NCBI RefSeq assembly: GCF_031312595.1
Contig: NZ_CP133592.1
Location: 2,542,001-2,606,000 of the forward strand
Source of the DNA: Methanolobus sediminis
GTDB lineage: Archaea; Halobacteriota; Methanosarcinia; Methanosarcinales; Methanosarcinaceae
Direction of reading: 5' to 3'
DNA: 64,000 bases
Shown here piece by piece: positions 55,149 to 63,928 of this stretch (its first letter is position 1; each line of letters begins with the position of its first letter). The position numbers and the translations under genes are program-made. The notes under the pieces are model-generated. The model was not told the origin of the DNA. It worked only from the letters and a program-made list of their open reading frames with translations, and ran no database searches.

Positions 55149-56210
55149 ATGGCAACACAATTAGTAAAAGGTAACACAGCAGCTGTCATAGGTGCACTAT
55201 ACGCTGGATGTGACTGTTATTTCGGTTATCCTATCACTCCTGCAAGTGAGATTTTGCAGGAAGCTTCTAAGTATTTCCCAAAACTTGGAAGGAAATTCGT
55301 ACAGGCAGAATCTGAAGAAGCTGCAATTAATATGGTCTACGGTGCAGCATCCACAGGTCACCGGGTCATGACCGCATCATCCGGTCCGGGAATCAGCCTG
55401 AAACAGGAAGGAGTTTCTTATATTGCAGGAGCTGAACTTCCATGTGTCATAGTAGATATCATGAGAGCAGGTCCGGGTCTTGGAAATATCGGTCCTGAGC
55501 AGGGAGATTACAGTCAGGTAGTAAAGGGTGGAGGACACGGTAACTACAAGAATATAGTACTGGCTCCAAACTCCGTGCAGGAAATGTGTGATTTCGTCAT
55601 CAAGGGATTTGAACTTGCTTTCAAATACCGCAATCCGGTAGTTGTACTGGCTGACGGTGTACTTGGGCAGATGGTTGAGTCCCTTCAGTTCCCGGAAGTT
55701 TCAGTAAAACCCGAAATTGACACTGAATGGGCTGTAAGCGGTACAGCAGAAACCAGGGAGAACCTTGTGACATCTATTTTCCTTGACTTCAACCAGCTTG
55801 AAGAATTCAACTATGAAATTCAGGAAAAATACGCAACCATCGAGGAGCAGGAAGTCGAGTACGAGGACTATATGACAAAGGATGCATCCATTATTCTTGT
55901 AGCATACGGAATCAGCAGTCGTATATGCAAATCTGCTGTTGACCAGGCAAGAAAGGAAGGTATTAAGGTAGGTCTTTTCAGGCCAAAGACACTTTTCCCG
56001 TTCCCAAAAGAAGAACTGAAAGCAATTGCAGATTCAAGAGAATGCACATTTGTCTCAGTAGAGATGAGCAACGGACAGATGCTCGAGGACATTAAGCTGG
56101 CAATTGAATGCAGCAGGCCTACCGCACTTGTATATCGTATGGGTGGTAACCTTATTACAATGGACCAGGTTCTTGAAAGCATAAGAAATATCGCAGCTGT
56201 GGAGGAGTAA
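55149..56210 (+). CDS. 2-oxoacid:ferredoxin oxidoreductase alpha subunit (VorA/KorA-like)
   Basis: A 353-residue alpha subunit: [57 protein letters not shown] and [15 protein letters not shown], the pyrimidine-binding domain pattern, then a C-terminal domain with [16 protein letters not shown]. Together with the next gene it oxidises or, in methanogens, synthesises 2-oxo acids from acyl-CoA, CO2 and reduced ferredoxin. The specific substrate (2-oxoisovalerate, 2-oxoglutarate or aryl) is not certain. The neighbouring acyl-CoA synthetase favours branched-chain acids. RBS AAGGTGA. Confidence 0.88.
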   Translation: MATQLVKGNTAAVIGALYAGCDCYFGYPITPASEILQEASKYFPKLGRKFVQAESEEAAINMVYGAASTGHRVMTASSGPGISLKQEGVSYIAGAELPCVIVDIMRAGPGLGNIGPEQGDYSQVVKGGGHGNYKNIVLAPNSVQEMCDFVIKGFELAFKYRNPVVVLADGVLGQMVESLQFPEVSVKPEIDTEWAVSGTAETRENLVTSIFLDFNQLEEFNYEIQEKYATIEEQEVEYEDYMTKDASIILVAYGISSRICKSAVDQARKEGIKVGLFRPKTLFPFPKEELKAIADSRECTFVSVEMSNGQMLEDIKLAIECSRPTALVYRMGGNLITMDQVLESIRNIAAVEE

Positions 56211-56212
56211 AT

Positions 56213-57634
56213 ATGGCAGAAAAAGTGATTAAGAGCGCTGGCCTGTACTCTGAATATACCAGAAAGGGCGGTGCAGCTCCAACTGCAACCCACTACTGTC
56301 CGGGATGCGGACATGGTGTGATCCATAAGCTTATCGGCGAGGCAATGCATGACCTTGAAATACAGGACCGCAGTGTTATGATAAGTCCTGTAGGTTGTGC
56401 TGTGTTTGCTTATTACTACTTTGACTGCGGAAACATCCAGGTAGCACACGGACGTGCTCCTGCTGTTGGAACAGGTGTTTCAAGGGCACAGGATGATTCG
56501 GTGGTTATTTCTTATCAGGGAGACGGTGACCTTGCATCAATCGGTCTGAACGAAACCATTCAGGCAGCCAACCGTGGTGAGAAGATGGCAGTATTCTTTG
56601 TCAACAACACCGTTTATGGTATGACCGGCGGCCAGATGGCTCCAACAACTCTCATCGGGGAGAAGACCGTAACCTGTCCTGACGGAAGAGACCCCGGATT
56701 TGCAGGCTATCCAATGCATATGTGCGAGCTTCTAAACAACCTGAAAGCTCCTGTTTTTATTGAAAGAGTTTCAGTTTCCGATATTTCACACATCAGAAAG
56801 GCACGCAAAGCTATCCGCAAAGCACTTGAAATCCAGCGTGATGGAAAAGGATATTCATTTGTGGAGATCCTTTCCACATGTCCTACAAACCTCAGGCAGA
56901 ATTCCGAGCAGAGTACTGCGTTTGTAAATGAGGAAATGGAGAAGGAATTCCCGCTTGGCAATTTCAGGGATCTTTCTGAAGAAACTGAGCCACTTTGCAG
57001 AGGAGACAGTGTATTTGACAAGAATTCAATTGATGACCTCTTCAATCTTGAGACCGAATCATCACCTGATGCTAAACTTGATCCTTCATTCCCTGAAGTC
57101 CAGATAAAAGCAGCAGGCTTTGGTGGACAGGGTGTACTGAGCATGGGTCTGACACTGGCACACGCAGGGTGTGATGCACAGCGCTTTGTTTCATGGTATC
57201 CATCATACGGTCCTGAACAGCGTGGTGGAACCTCCAACTGTTCTGTTGTTGTTTCAGGCGAATCGATCGGTTCTCCGGTAGTCTACACACCTGATGTGCT
57301 TGTGGCAATGAATCGTCCTTCACTGGAAAAGTTTGCTTTTGAGGTAAAGGAAGGTGGATACATTCTTTATGATTCAGCTATCGGAGAATGTGACATTCCT
57401 GAAGGTATTAAAGGCGTAGCTGTTCCGGCTGTAAAGATTGCAGGTGATGCAGGTTCTGAGAAGGCCGCAAATACCGTAATGCTGGGAGTTATCATGGCTC
57501 TTGGAATCACAGGACTTGATGAAAAACATTTCAAGGCAGCTCTTGCTGAGACCTTTGCCAAGAAACCAAAACTTATTCCACTAAACCACGCAGTTCTGGA
57601 AGCAGCAGCTGTGTGGGCAAAAGAGAATATCTGA
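56213..57634 (+). CDS. 2-oxoacid:ferredoxin oxidoreductase fused beta-gamma subunit
   Basis: A 473-residue fusion. Residues 1-240 form the thiamine-diphosphate beta domain ([54 protein letters not shown]). Residues 295-473 form the gamma domain ([39 protein letters not shown]). In many archaea these are separate chains; the joined form is also known. It starts two bases after the alpha subunit stop, behind GGAGGAG. It ends in a perfect 8-bp hairpin with a T tract. Confidence 0.9.
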   Translation: MAEKVIKSAGLYSEYTRKGGAAPTATHYCPGCGHGVIHKLIGEAMHDLEIQDRSVMISPVGCAVFAYYYFDCGNIQVAHGRAPAVGTGVSRAQDDSVVISYQGDGDLASIGLNETIQAANRGEKMAVFFVNNTVYGMTGGQMAPTTLIGEKTVTCPDGRDPGFAGYPMHMCELLNNLKAPVFIERVSVSDISHIRKARKAIRKALEIQRDGKGYSFVEILSTCPTNLRQNSEQSTAFVNEEMEKEFPLGNFRDLSEETEPLCRGDSVFDKNSIDDLFNLETESSPDAKLDPSFPEVQIKAAGFGGQGVLSMGLTLAHAGCDAQRFVSWYPSYGPEQRGGTSNCSVVVSGESIGSPVVYTPDVLVAMNRPSLEKFAFEVKEGGYILYDSAIGECDIPEGIKGVAVPAVKIAGDAGSEKAANTVMLGVIMALGITGLDEKHFKAALAETFAKKPKLIPLNHAVLEAAAVWAKENI

Positions 57635-57661
57635 ATTGGTATTATAAATTAATCAATATTT

Positions 57662-57700
57662 CAGGCATGCATCCATGCCTGCTACATTTATTTTTTAAAA
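57662..57700 (+). terminator. Operon terminator after the oxidoreductase genes
   Basis: CAGGCATG-CATC-CATGCCTG, a perfect 8-bp stem with 4-base loop (57662-57681), followed by CTACATTTATTTTTT. Confidence 0.65.
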
Positions 57701-57775
57701 AAGGAGAGATGAGATGGGTTGAAACAAAACTAAACCCGGTCAGTTAAGAGCTATATTCTATACAGCAAATCTTAA

Positions 57776-57961
57776 CTCATATTGACAGGTCCAGATTCAG
57801 GAAAGACGTTCACAAGCACTGTGAAAGTCGTAAATCTTATAGAAAATGGTCTGCAACCCGACAAGACACTTAAACTGCCATTCTCGGAAAATGCAGCAGA
57901 AATAAAAGAGGATTTAATGATCAATCCCCACGCCTGCGAAGAAGAGTTATTGAGACGATGA
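57776..57961 (+). pseudogene. Remnant of a UvrD/Rep-type helicase N-terminus
   Basis: An open frame of 61 codons without a proper start encodes LILTGPDSGKTFTSTVKVVN and then LIENGLQPDKTLKLPFSENA, followed by AEIKEDLM. This matches motif I (GPGSGKT) and motif Ia region (LIENG-x-P-E-x-I-L-x-L-T-F-x-x-x-A-A-x-E) of superfamily 1 helicases such as UvrD. The first 20 or so residues of such proteins (Q motif) and everything after motif Ia are missing. It lies between the oxidoreductase terminator and the surface protein gene and its end overlaps that gene. It is best read as a decayed fragment. Confidence 0.5.
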
Positions 57962-60900
57962 CAATGAGACCTGCCAATATTCCAAATCCAGGACTCTTCT
58001 TACCGTATCCAAAATAATGGCTTAAGTCACTGTCTTGAACCTCAACATCTCCATGCATGGCAGTGACATTCCCATAATTACTATACTGTCCGAGTTCCGC
58101 TATTCCTATAGCTGTACAGGTCATTGATTCACCTGGTTCCAGCGTTGTCTTGGGACAATTTACTTCAATCCCTTTGCTGTCGGTAACATTGATATCTATC
58201 AGATTCACGTTACCGGTATTTGTTACATTGTAAGTCCATGTAACTGTATCCCCTACAATTATTTGAGGGCCAGTTGAATTATCAGCATTCATTCCATTTG
58301 TAGATTTTTCAATGTTGATGGATGGATTATACGCATAAGAAGATATTTCTCGTTCGGCTGTTATTTTTACATTATATGGTTGATTCGGAATATTACTGGC
58401 AGGTACATTTTTATCCAAAATTAAAGTAGTACCTCCTAATGAAACTTCGAGTGTATAGGTTTCAGAGGGTTCAGCATCTTGTTCTGGAATTATTTCTATT
58501 TGGTAATTTCCTTGTTTTAGATTTGGAATTGATACAATGTCATTTAGATCTCCATCCCCATTTATATCTATTTCTCTATACGTTGCCCCCAGAATCTGAT
58601 TTGTTTGTTTTGTGATTAAAAATCCTTCTGGATCCACAACCTCTATATCTATTGGGCAACTGCCGGTAATTGTTAGTGTAGTTGAAAGTGGCAGATAATC
58701 GATATTACTCACTGCCAACTCATACTTATTCAATGGTGAATCACAAAATCCATCCTCATCTGTATCTGCATTGGTCTGGCTGAACCCATTATTATCAGGC
58801 GTTGCCCAGTAATTACCGCCTAGATATGGTCCACCTACAATATTATATTCCATCTCAAGAGTGTTCTCAATAAGCCACAGACCCTCTACTACTACAAGGC
58901 TGTCAACCTGATTCTGGAATACATCTGTAACAAGTACTCTGAATAGGATTATAGCTTCATGGTCACCAACAACTGCTTCATAATTCCATGTAGCTTCGCC
59001 GCTTCCCACATCAATAACTTCATCGCCCAAGGAGACTCCGTCCTTGGAGAATTCCATCCAGACCTTGTCGCCTTCGACAGTGATCTGCTTTATGTTAAGA
59101 GCATAGCCTTCTGGTAGCTTAAATGATGAACCTGTCCTAATAGTGTGTTTCTCATCATCATTAAGAAGCAATTTCATAGTTCCACCTATCCACATGTTAC
59201 CGGTATTGTCTCCTATAAAGTCAGTATTAACTGAATTATTGAAGATGTTGTTGTATATCATGTTGTTATTGGAATATTCCAGAACGATGCCAAAAACATC
59301 ATTGCCTGCTGCACTGTTGTTTGTCAAAATGTTGTTATTGGAACCAGACAGAAGGATACCATCATCAGCATTGAGCGATACTTTATTATTTGTAAGGAAG
59401 TTGTTACTGGAAAAACGCAAATAGATGCCAGAAAAGCTATTGTTTAATGCGTTGTTGTTTATCAACGTGTTGTCTGTGGAAGAATGCAGATAGATACCAT
59501 CCCTGTTCTTCGAAACGTTGTTGTTTGCCAGCATACTGTTGCTGGTACCCCATAGAAAGATGCCGTTGTAATTGTTGGTTGCACTGTTGTTTGTCAACGT
59601 GTTGTAGTCAGAGTAATGCAGACAGATGCCTGCTTTGTAATAATATGTAGCTCCACTTACATTAAAACCATTGATCTTCACTCCATCAGCAGTGACCTCG
59701 AAAACATGATCATTAGTCGATGCGGCAATGACATTCGTGACCGCAGCCCCATCGGTTGACGTGATATTCAGTCGTTTATCTACATTCACGTTTTCAACAT
59801 ACGTACCCGGATACACAAGGACGGTAGCACCGGGAATGGCAGCATTAACCGCTGCCTGTATTGTAGTATAGTCCGCACCACCACCGTCATCTACAGTATA
59901 GATAGAATTTCTAAGTGGAAGCTTGTCAATAGAATTAGGATCTGTGACTATGGTATAGTACGAATTACATATTCCGTCACTGTCCGTGTCATTGTGGGTC
60001 TGGCTGAATCCAGTTCCGTTGGGAGTTGCCCAGTAGTTGCCTCCTAGGTAAGGACCACCTGCTATATTGGTGCCTTCGGTCTTTGTGGTGTTCCAGACAT
60101 TGCCGGTGTTGTAACCGTAAAATTTGGCATTGACAGAGTTGTTGAAGAAGTTGTTGTAAATAAGGTTGTCGTTGGAATAATAACTCAAATAGATGCCTTC
60201 ATTGATATTTTCTGCTATAATATTATTTGTCAGCTTGTTGTTGTCAGAATGACGTAGGTAGATGCCGGAAAAGTTATTGTTTACTGCGTTGTTGTTTGTC
60301 AGCACGTGGTTGTTGGAATACCACAGACGGATACCGTACCAGCTGTTTTTTGCTACTGTGTTGTTTATCAGTGTATTGCTACCGGAATCCGCCAGTTCGA
60401 TGCCAATGTAACTGTTTTCTACTACATTGTTGTTTAACAGTTTGTTTTTGGCGGAACCATACAGATGAATGCCGTAGGTATTGTATGCTACGTTGTTGTT
60501 CGCCAAGATGACGTTATGAAGAGAAGAACCATAGATGCCGCTATCTTCACTAGCTCCACTGATATTGAAACCGCTGATTGTTACATTATCAGAAACAATC
60601 TCGAAAACATGATCATATGCCGATGCAGCAATTACGTGCGTGACCGAAGCCCCGTCGGTTGACATAATCTTCAGTTGTTTACCGACATTCACGTTCTCAA
60701 TATACGTGCCCGGATATACAAGAATGGTAGCATTTGTATTGGAGGCATCGATTGCTGCTTTTATTGATGTATAGTCCGCACCACCACTGTCATCTACAGT
60801 AACAACACCACCATATGGTGTGAGTGGACCATAATCCATATTGTCTACACCAACAACATAGCTCCCATCACAGATGCCGTCAAAGTCCGCATCATAATAT

Positions 60901-61592
60901 GTCTGGCTGAATCCTGTTCCATCAGGTTTTTCCCAACAGTTGCCTCCCAGGTAAGGGCCACCCATGATATTAGGACCTGCAGTCTTTTCGATGTTCCATT
61001 CATTATGGATATTGATACCATTAAAGCCAGCATTGACATCGTTGTTAAACAAGTTGTTGTAAATCAAGTTGTCGTTGCAGTCATAAGACAAAACGATGCC
61101 ATAATTGTAATTTCTTGCTGCTGTGTTATTTGTCAGAATATTGCTGCAGGAATTCGACAAATAGATGCCATTCCTGTTGTTCGAAATATTGTTGTTTGTC
61201 AGTTTGTTGTAACTGGAACCAAACACTTGGATACCTGCTTCATGAGATCCTGTAGCTCCACTCACATTAAAACCATTGATTGTCACTCCGTCGGCAGTTA
61301 TATAGAAAACATGATCGAATGCCGATGCAGCAATTACGTGCGTGACCGAAGCCCCATCGGTTGAGGTGATATTCAATTGTTTATCGACAACCACATTCTC
61401 ATAATACATGCCTGGGTACACGAGAATTGTATCCCCTTTAGTCGCATTGTTTACTGCATCCTGTATCGAAGTGTAGTCTGCGCCACCGTCATCATCAACA
61501 GTTATTGTAACTGCCGATGTAGTTCCTATTGTTATGGTTAAAAAAATAAAGAATGTAACTAATAATAGTATTAGACCTTGCTTAGTTCCCAT
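57921..61592 (-). CDS. Large beta-helix surface protein (NosD-like repeats) with inserted S-layer domain and C-terminal anchor
   Basis: A 1223-residue exported protein. It has a signal peptide (LLLVTFFIFLTITIGTTSAV) and three large parallel beta-helix blocks (about 28-262, 265-560 and 565-955). Each block opens with DDGGADYT(S/T)I and contains runs of NN-x-x-x-N-x-x-G-I-x-L repeats. At about 802-917, in the third block only, an S-layer-like domain (YALNIKQITVEGDKVWMEF, VVVEGLWLIENTL) is inserted between a conserved N-x-W and GGPYLGGNYW. Later come an IEVVDPEG domain and a DUF11-like Asn/Thr-rich domain (TVTWTYNVTNTGNVNLIDIN). The end SPGFGILAGLIVIVSITLL plus RRR looks like an archaeosortase-type anchor. 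Probably part of the cell envelope or a carbohydrate-binding adhesin. Confidence 0.88.
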   Translation of the reverse strand: MGTKQGLILLLVTFFIFLTITIGTTSAVTITVDDDGGADYTSIQDAVNNATKGDTILVYPGMYYENVVVDKQLNITSTDGASVTHVIAASAFDHVFYITADGVTINGFNVSGATGSHEAGIQVFGSSYNKLTNNNISNNRNGIYLSNSCSNILTNNTAARNYNYGIVLSYDCNDNLIYNNLFNNDVNAGFNGINIHNEWNIEKTAGPNIMGGPYLGGNCWEKPDGTGFSQTYYDADFDGICDGSYVVGVDNMDYGPLTPYGGVVTVDDSGGADYTSIKAAIDASNTNATILVYPGTYIENVNVGKQLKIMSTDGASVTHVIAASAYDHVFEIVSDNVTISGFNISGASEDSGIYGSSLHNVILANNNVAYNTYGIHLYGSAKNKLLNNNVVENSYIGIELADSGSNTLINNTVAKNSWYGIRLWYSNNHVLTNNNAVNNNFSGIYLRHSDNNKLTNNIIAENINEGIYLSYYSNDNLIYNNFFNNSVNAKFYGYNTGNVWNTTKTEGTNIAGGPYLGGNYWATPNGTGFSQTHNDTDSDGICNSYYTIVTDPNSIDKLPLRNSIYTVDDGGGADYTTIQAAVNAAIPGATVLVYPGTYVENVNVDKRLNITSTDGAAVTNVIAASTNDHVFEVTADGVKINGFNVSGATYYYKAGICLHYSDYNTLTNNSATNNYNGIFLWGTSNSMLANNNVSKNRDGIYLHSSTDNTLINNNALNNSFSGIYLRFSSNNFLTNNKVSLNADDGILLSGSNNNILTNNSAAGNDVFGIVLEYSNNNMIYNNIFNNSVNTDFIGDNTGNMWIGGTMKLLLNDDEKHTIRTGSSFKLPEGYALNIKQITVEGDKVWMEFSKDGVSLGDEVIDVGSGEATWNYEAVVGDHEAIILFRVLVTDVFQNQVDSLVVVEGLWLIENTLEMEYNIVGGPYLGGNYWATPDNNGFSQTNADTDEDGFCDSPLNKYELAVSNIDYLPLSTTLTITGSCPIDIEVVDPEGFLITKQTNQILGATYREIDINGDGDLNDIVSIPNLKQGNYQIEIIPEQDAEPSETYTLEVSLGGTTLILDKNVPASNIPNQPYNVKITAEREISSYAYNPSINIEKSTNGMNADNSTGPQIIVGDTVTWTYNVTNTGNVNLIDINVTDSKGIEVNCPKTTLEPGESMTCTAIGIAELGQYSNYGNVTAMHGDVEVQDSDLSHYFGYGKKSPGFGILAGLIVIVSITLLRRRGD
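59700..61365. repeat. Near-identical internal DNA repeats in the surface protein gene
   Basis: Segments around 59703-59760, 60608-60662 and 61310-61365 share stretches such as GCAATTACGTGCGTGACCGA with few differences; the last two are almost identical over about 50 bases. They mark the beta-helix blocks and indicate recent duplication or gene conversion. Confidence 0.7.
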
Positions 61593-61763
61593 ACTTGCTC
61601 CACCCTTTTAAAGAATAATGAACACAACATTTTGTGTACAAAACTGTCTGATCCGTGTACTTGAATAGTGCTTTCCTTATTTTCGGGATTCAGTTCAATT
61701 AAGATACTGTAGCTCATTGCATTAACAAGAATCTTGATAGCTTACTTTTCACTCCACAATAAT

Positions 61764-62084
61764 TCACTTGTCCTGCATTTTATTAAATGAAGTTAAAATT
61801 ATTAGATAATCATACATGTTCCCACAAGACTTTAGCCTGTCAACTTCCAGCAAAAATCTTCCAGTCATTTCCAGAGTCATATTGTTTTTCTTTGCAAAGC
61901 GCCCAGCCAGAACTTTCAAGTCTTTTCTGGATGAAAAATTCTTAGAGGTAGTATCATCAATAAAATTGAATATAATACCACATTTTTCATGGCCTATTGT
62001 TCTTGTAGAAGGACTTGCTGAAGAAGGTATATACTCTTTAAATACTGAATTTTTTACAAACTCCCCACATTCACATAAAATCAT
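61764..62084 (-). CDS. Small hypothetical protein
   Basis: About 106 residues, not recognised. It starts MILCECGEFVK and has a possible zinc site from Cys-x-Cys near the start and His-x-x-Cys (GHEKCGIIFNF) at about residue 34. It ends in a helical half with a conserved-looking KNNMTLEMTGRFLLEVDRL. The ATG 62084 follows a run of six G, a good ribosome binding site; an upstream in-frame TTG is less likely. A palindrome (AAATATAC-TGC-GTATATTT) lies about 80 bases upstream. Probably lineage-specific. Confidence 0.5.
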   Translation of the reverse strand: MILCECGEFVKNSVFKEYIPSSASPSTRTIGHEKCGIIFNFIDDTTSKNFSSRKDLKVLAGRFAKKNNMTLEMTGRFLLEVDRLKSCGNMYDYLIILTSFNKMQDK

Positions 62085-62099
62085 GTAATCGCCCCCCAA

Positions 62100-62542
62100 A
62101 TCATAAAATAAAGCTCACGCTAATCAAAAGGAGTTGTCATTGCCCCACCGCTCGCTCCTTAAATTAAATATACTGCGTATATTTTATTAACCCATTTTGA
62201 TTTAGGATGTAAAAGTATATAATAATATCCACATTACCGAATATAATTAGTATTTACGAATCAAGTGCTATAATTTTATGATTTAATTGATTATTTTAGC
62301 TCATTGGATAATTTCATATCAAATTATTTGCAAAATACAATATTGAGTTATCTTCAAAAATCATAAATCATATTATAAATTTTTAATTAAACTATACTAT
62401 TTTGTGATGATATAGATGATATCTTGTCAGAGAAACTCAATACGATTTTACAAATTTTATTTATCTAAATGATGCCAAGATAATTTATTTTAAGATAACA
62501 TTTTAATATCTTTAAGTAGCCTCTTATTATGGGAGCGATAAA
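62100..62542. other. 443-base AT-rich intergenic region
   Basis: No supported frame. A perfect palindrome AAATATAC-TGC-GTATATTT is at 62166-62184, and several TATA-like stretches occur closer to the thioredoxin gene (for example TTTATTTATC near 62459). Confidence 0.35.
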
Positions 62543-62935
62543 ATGGCTGAAAATAATATTTTAGAAGCTAATGATTCTAATTGGGATGAGCTCATTAAAA
62601 ACCAGGAAAAACCAATGGTTGTCATGTTCTATCTGCCAACCTGCGTTCACTGCAAGGAGATAGAGCCATATTTCAGGGATTATTCAATTGAGTTTCACAA
62701 ATCATGTACCTTTGTAATGATGAACGGACTTGACAGTCCTCTGACTGCAAGAAAATATGGTGTTCGCGGAACTCCAACTTTTAAGTTCTTCTGTAAAGGA
62801 CGTGCTATTAAAGAACAGGTGGGTCTTGTTTATCCTTCAATACTCCGCCAATCCATCGAAGAACTCATTAAACATGGTGATGAATGCGTGCTGCATACAT
62901 CCCCGATGCCTGATGAAGTGTCTCCATATGAGTGA
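62543..62935 (+). CDS. Thioredoxin-family protein (CVHC active site)
   Basis: A 130-residue thioredoxin fold: KPMVVMFYLPTCVHCKEIEP places the redox pair at Cys34 and Cys37, and cis-proline is in YGVRGTPTFKFF. The dipeptide Val-His between the cysteines is unlike the usual Gly-Pro and resembles the thioredoxin-like proteins of some methanogens. The C-terminus extends past the fold (DECVLHTSPMPDEVSPYE) and holds a third Cys. No partner reductase in the window. RBS GGGAG. Confidence 0.85.
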   Translation: MAENNILEANDSNWDELIKNQEKPMVVMFYLPTCVHCKEIEPYFRDYSIEFHKSCTFVMMNGLDSPLTARKYGVRGTPTFKFFCKGRAIKEQVGLVYPSILRQSIEELIKHGDECVLHTSPMPDEVSPYE

Positions 62936-63013
62936 AATAGCTTCTGGCTCTGTAGAAATCCTGCTATTATGATAAATCATAGATAAATCTTAGATTGTGA
63001 ATAACTGAAATGA

Positions 63014-63037
63014 TCCCGAAGGGTCCGGCGAAGCCGG
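63014..63037. repeat. Tandem GAA-loop hairpins
   Basis: CCCGAAGGG is followed within two bases by CCGGCGAAGCCGG. A third, CCGCCTTCGGCGG (the complement has the same GAA loop), is at about 63167-63179. All three are between the thioredoxin and phosphoglycerate mutase genes in a gap of 327 bases that has no convincing gene. They resemble short palindromic intergenic elements or terminators. Confidence 0.4.
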
Positions 63038-63262
63038 TGTTTTCCGACAAGATGAAGCAAAATAATTTTCCTAATACCTTATACTTCTTCCAGGACTTCT
63101 GTAGAATTGATAGTATAACTGCACTAATTCATTTGATTTTTTTTATATTACGGCATTGGAATGTGCCGCCTTCGGCGGATGATTGCATTGTTTTTTAATT
63201 GTCAACTGATTTGGTGAACTAATATAAACGCAAAGATTTCTACAAAACCATTATTCTTTCAT

Positions 63263-63928
63263 TTATTTATCTTTAACGAATTTGCCGTTGTTGAAACTGT
63301 AAAATACTGGCTTTCCTGTTTCCAGTTCAAGTTTAGGTATGTCTTCGTCACTGATATTCTCAATATATTTAATCACAGAGCGCAGGCTGTTACCATGTGC
63401 TGAAACGATTACATTTTTTCCATTTTCAAGTTGGGGGATGATTGCTTCTATGAAGTAAGGAATTGTGCGCTCATATGTATCCTTAAGACTTTCACCGCCA
63501 GGAGGTCTAATGTCATAACTTCTCCGCCAGATGAAAACCTGTTCCTCCCCAAACGTTTCCCTTGCTTCCTGTTTGTTCTGTCCCTGCAGATCTCCATAGA
63601 ATCTTTCATTCAGGGCATCGCTTGAAAAGACAGGAATCTCGTTATCCTCGAATCTGACAGGATGCAGTGACCATTCCTTCCTTTTAGTACTTTCATGCAG
63701 GAAAATGCCACTTTTCTTCTGCTTTGCCAGTATAAGGAATAGTGTCTCCTGCGCCCTTATGAGCTTGGAGGTGAATGCAACATCTATCTCCACGTTCTCA
63801 AGTTCAACAGCACAGTCCATTGCTTCCTTGATCCCTTTTTCACTAAGTGGTACATCAACCCACCCGGTGAACCTGTTCTCAAGGTTCCATCTGGATTGTC
63901 CGTGTCTTACCAGTATCAGATAATTCAT
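63263..63928 (-). CDS. gpmA: 2,3-bisphosphoglycerate-dependent phosphoglycerate mutase
   Basis: A 221-residue histidine phosphatase family enzyme interconverting 2- and 3-phosphoglycerate. Signature blocks: LVRHGQSRWNLENRFTGWVD (phospho-His9), SKLIRAQETLFLIL, NERFYGDLQGQNKQEARETF, WRRSYDIRPPGGESLKDTYE and IVSAHGNSLRSVIKYIENIS. Most methanogens rely on the cofactor-independent enzyme, so a dPGM is somewhat unexpected. Bacterial acquisition is possible. The ATG has GGGATGAT upstream. The short flank beyond runs to the window edge. Confidence 0.93.
   Translation of the reverse strand: MNYLILVRHGQSRWNLENRFTGWVDVPLSEKGIKEAMDCAVELENVEIDVAFTSKLIRAQETLFLILAKQKKSGIFLHESTKRKEWSLHPVRFEDNEIPVFSSDALNERFYGDLQGQNKQEARETFGEEQVFIWRRSYDIRPPGGESLKDTYERTIPYFIEAIIPQLENGKNVIVSAHGNSLRSVIKYIENISDEDIPKLELETGKPVFYSFNNGKFVKDK

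Noticed and set aside
59140-61400. Repeated segments as a CRISPR array
   Set aside because: Repeats are in frame, encode beta-helix turns, and spacing is irregular; they belong to the surface protein gene.
63010-63198. Plus-strand frame of 62 codons after the thioredoxin gene
   Set aside because: It runs through all three GC-rich palindromes and has no recognisable domain or ribosome binding site.
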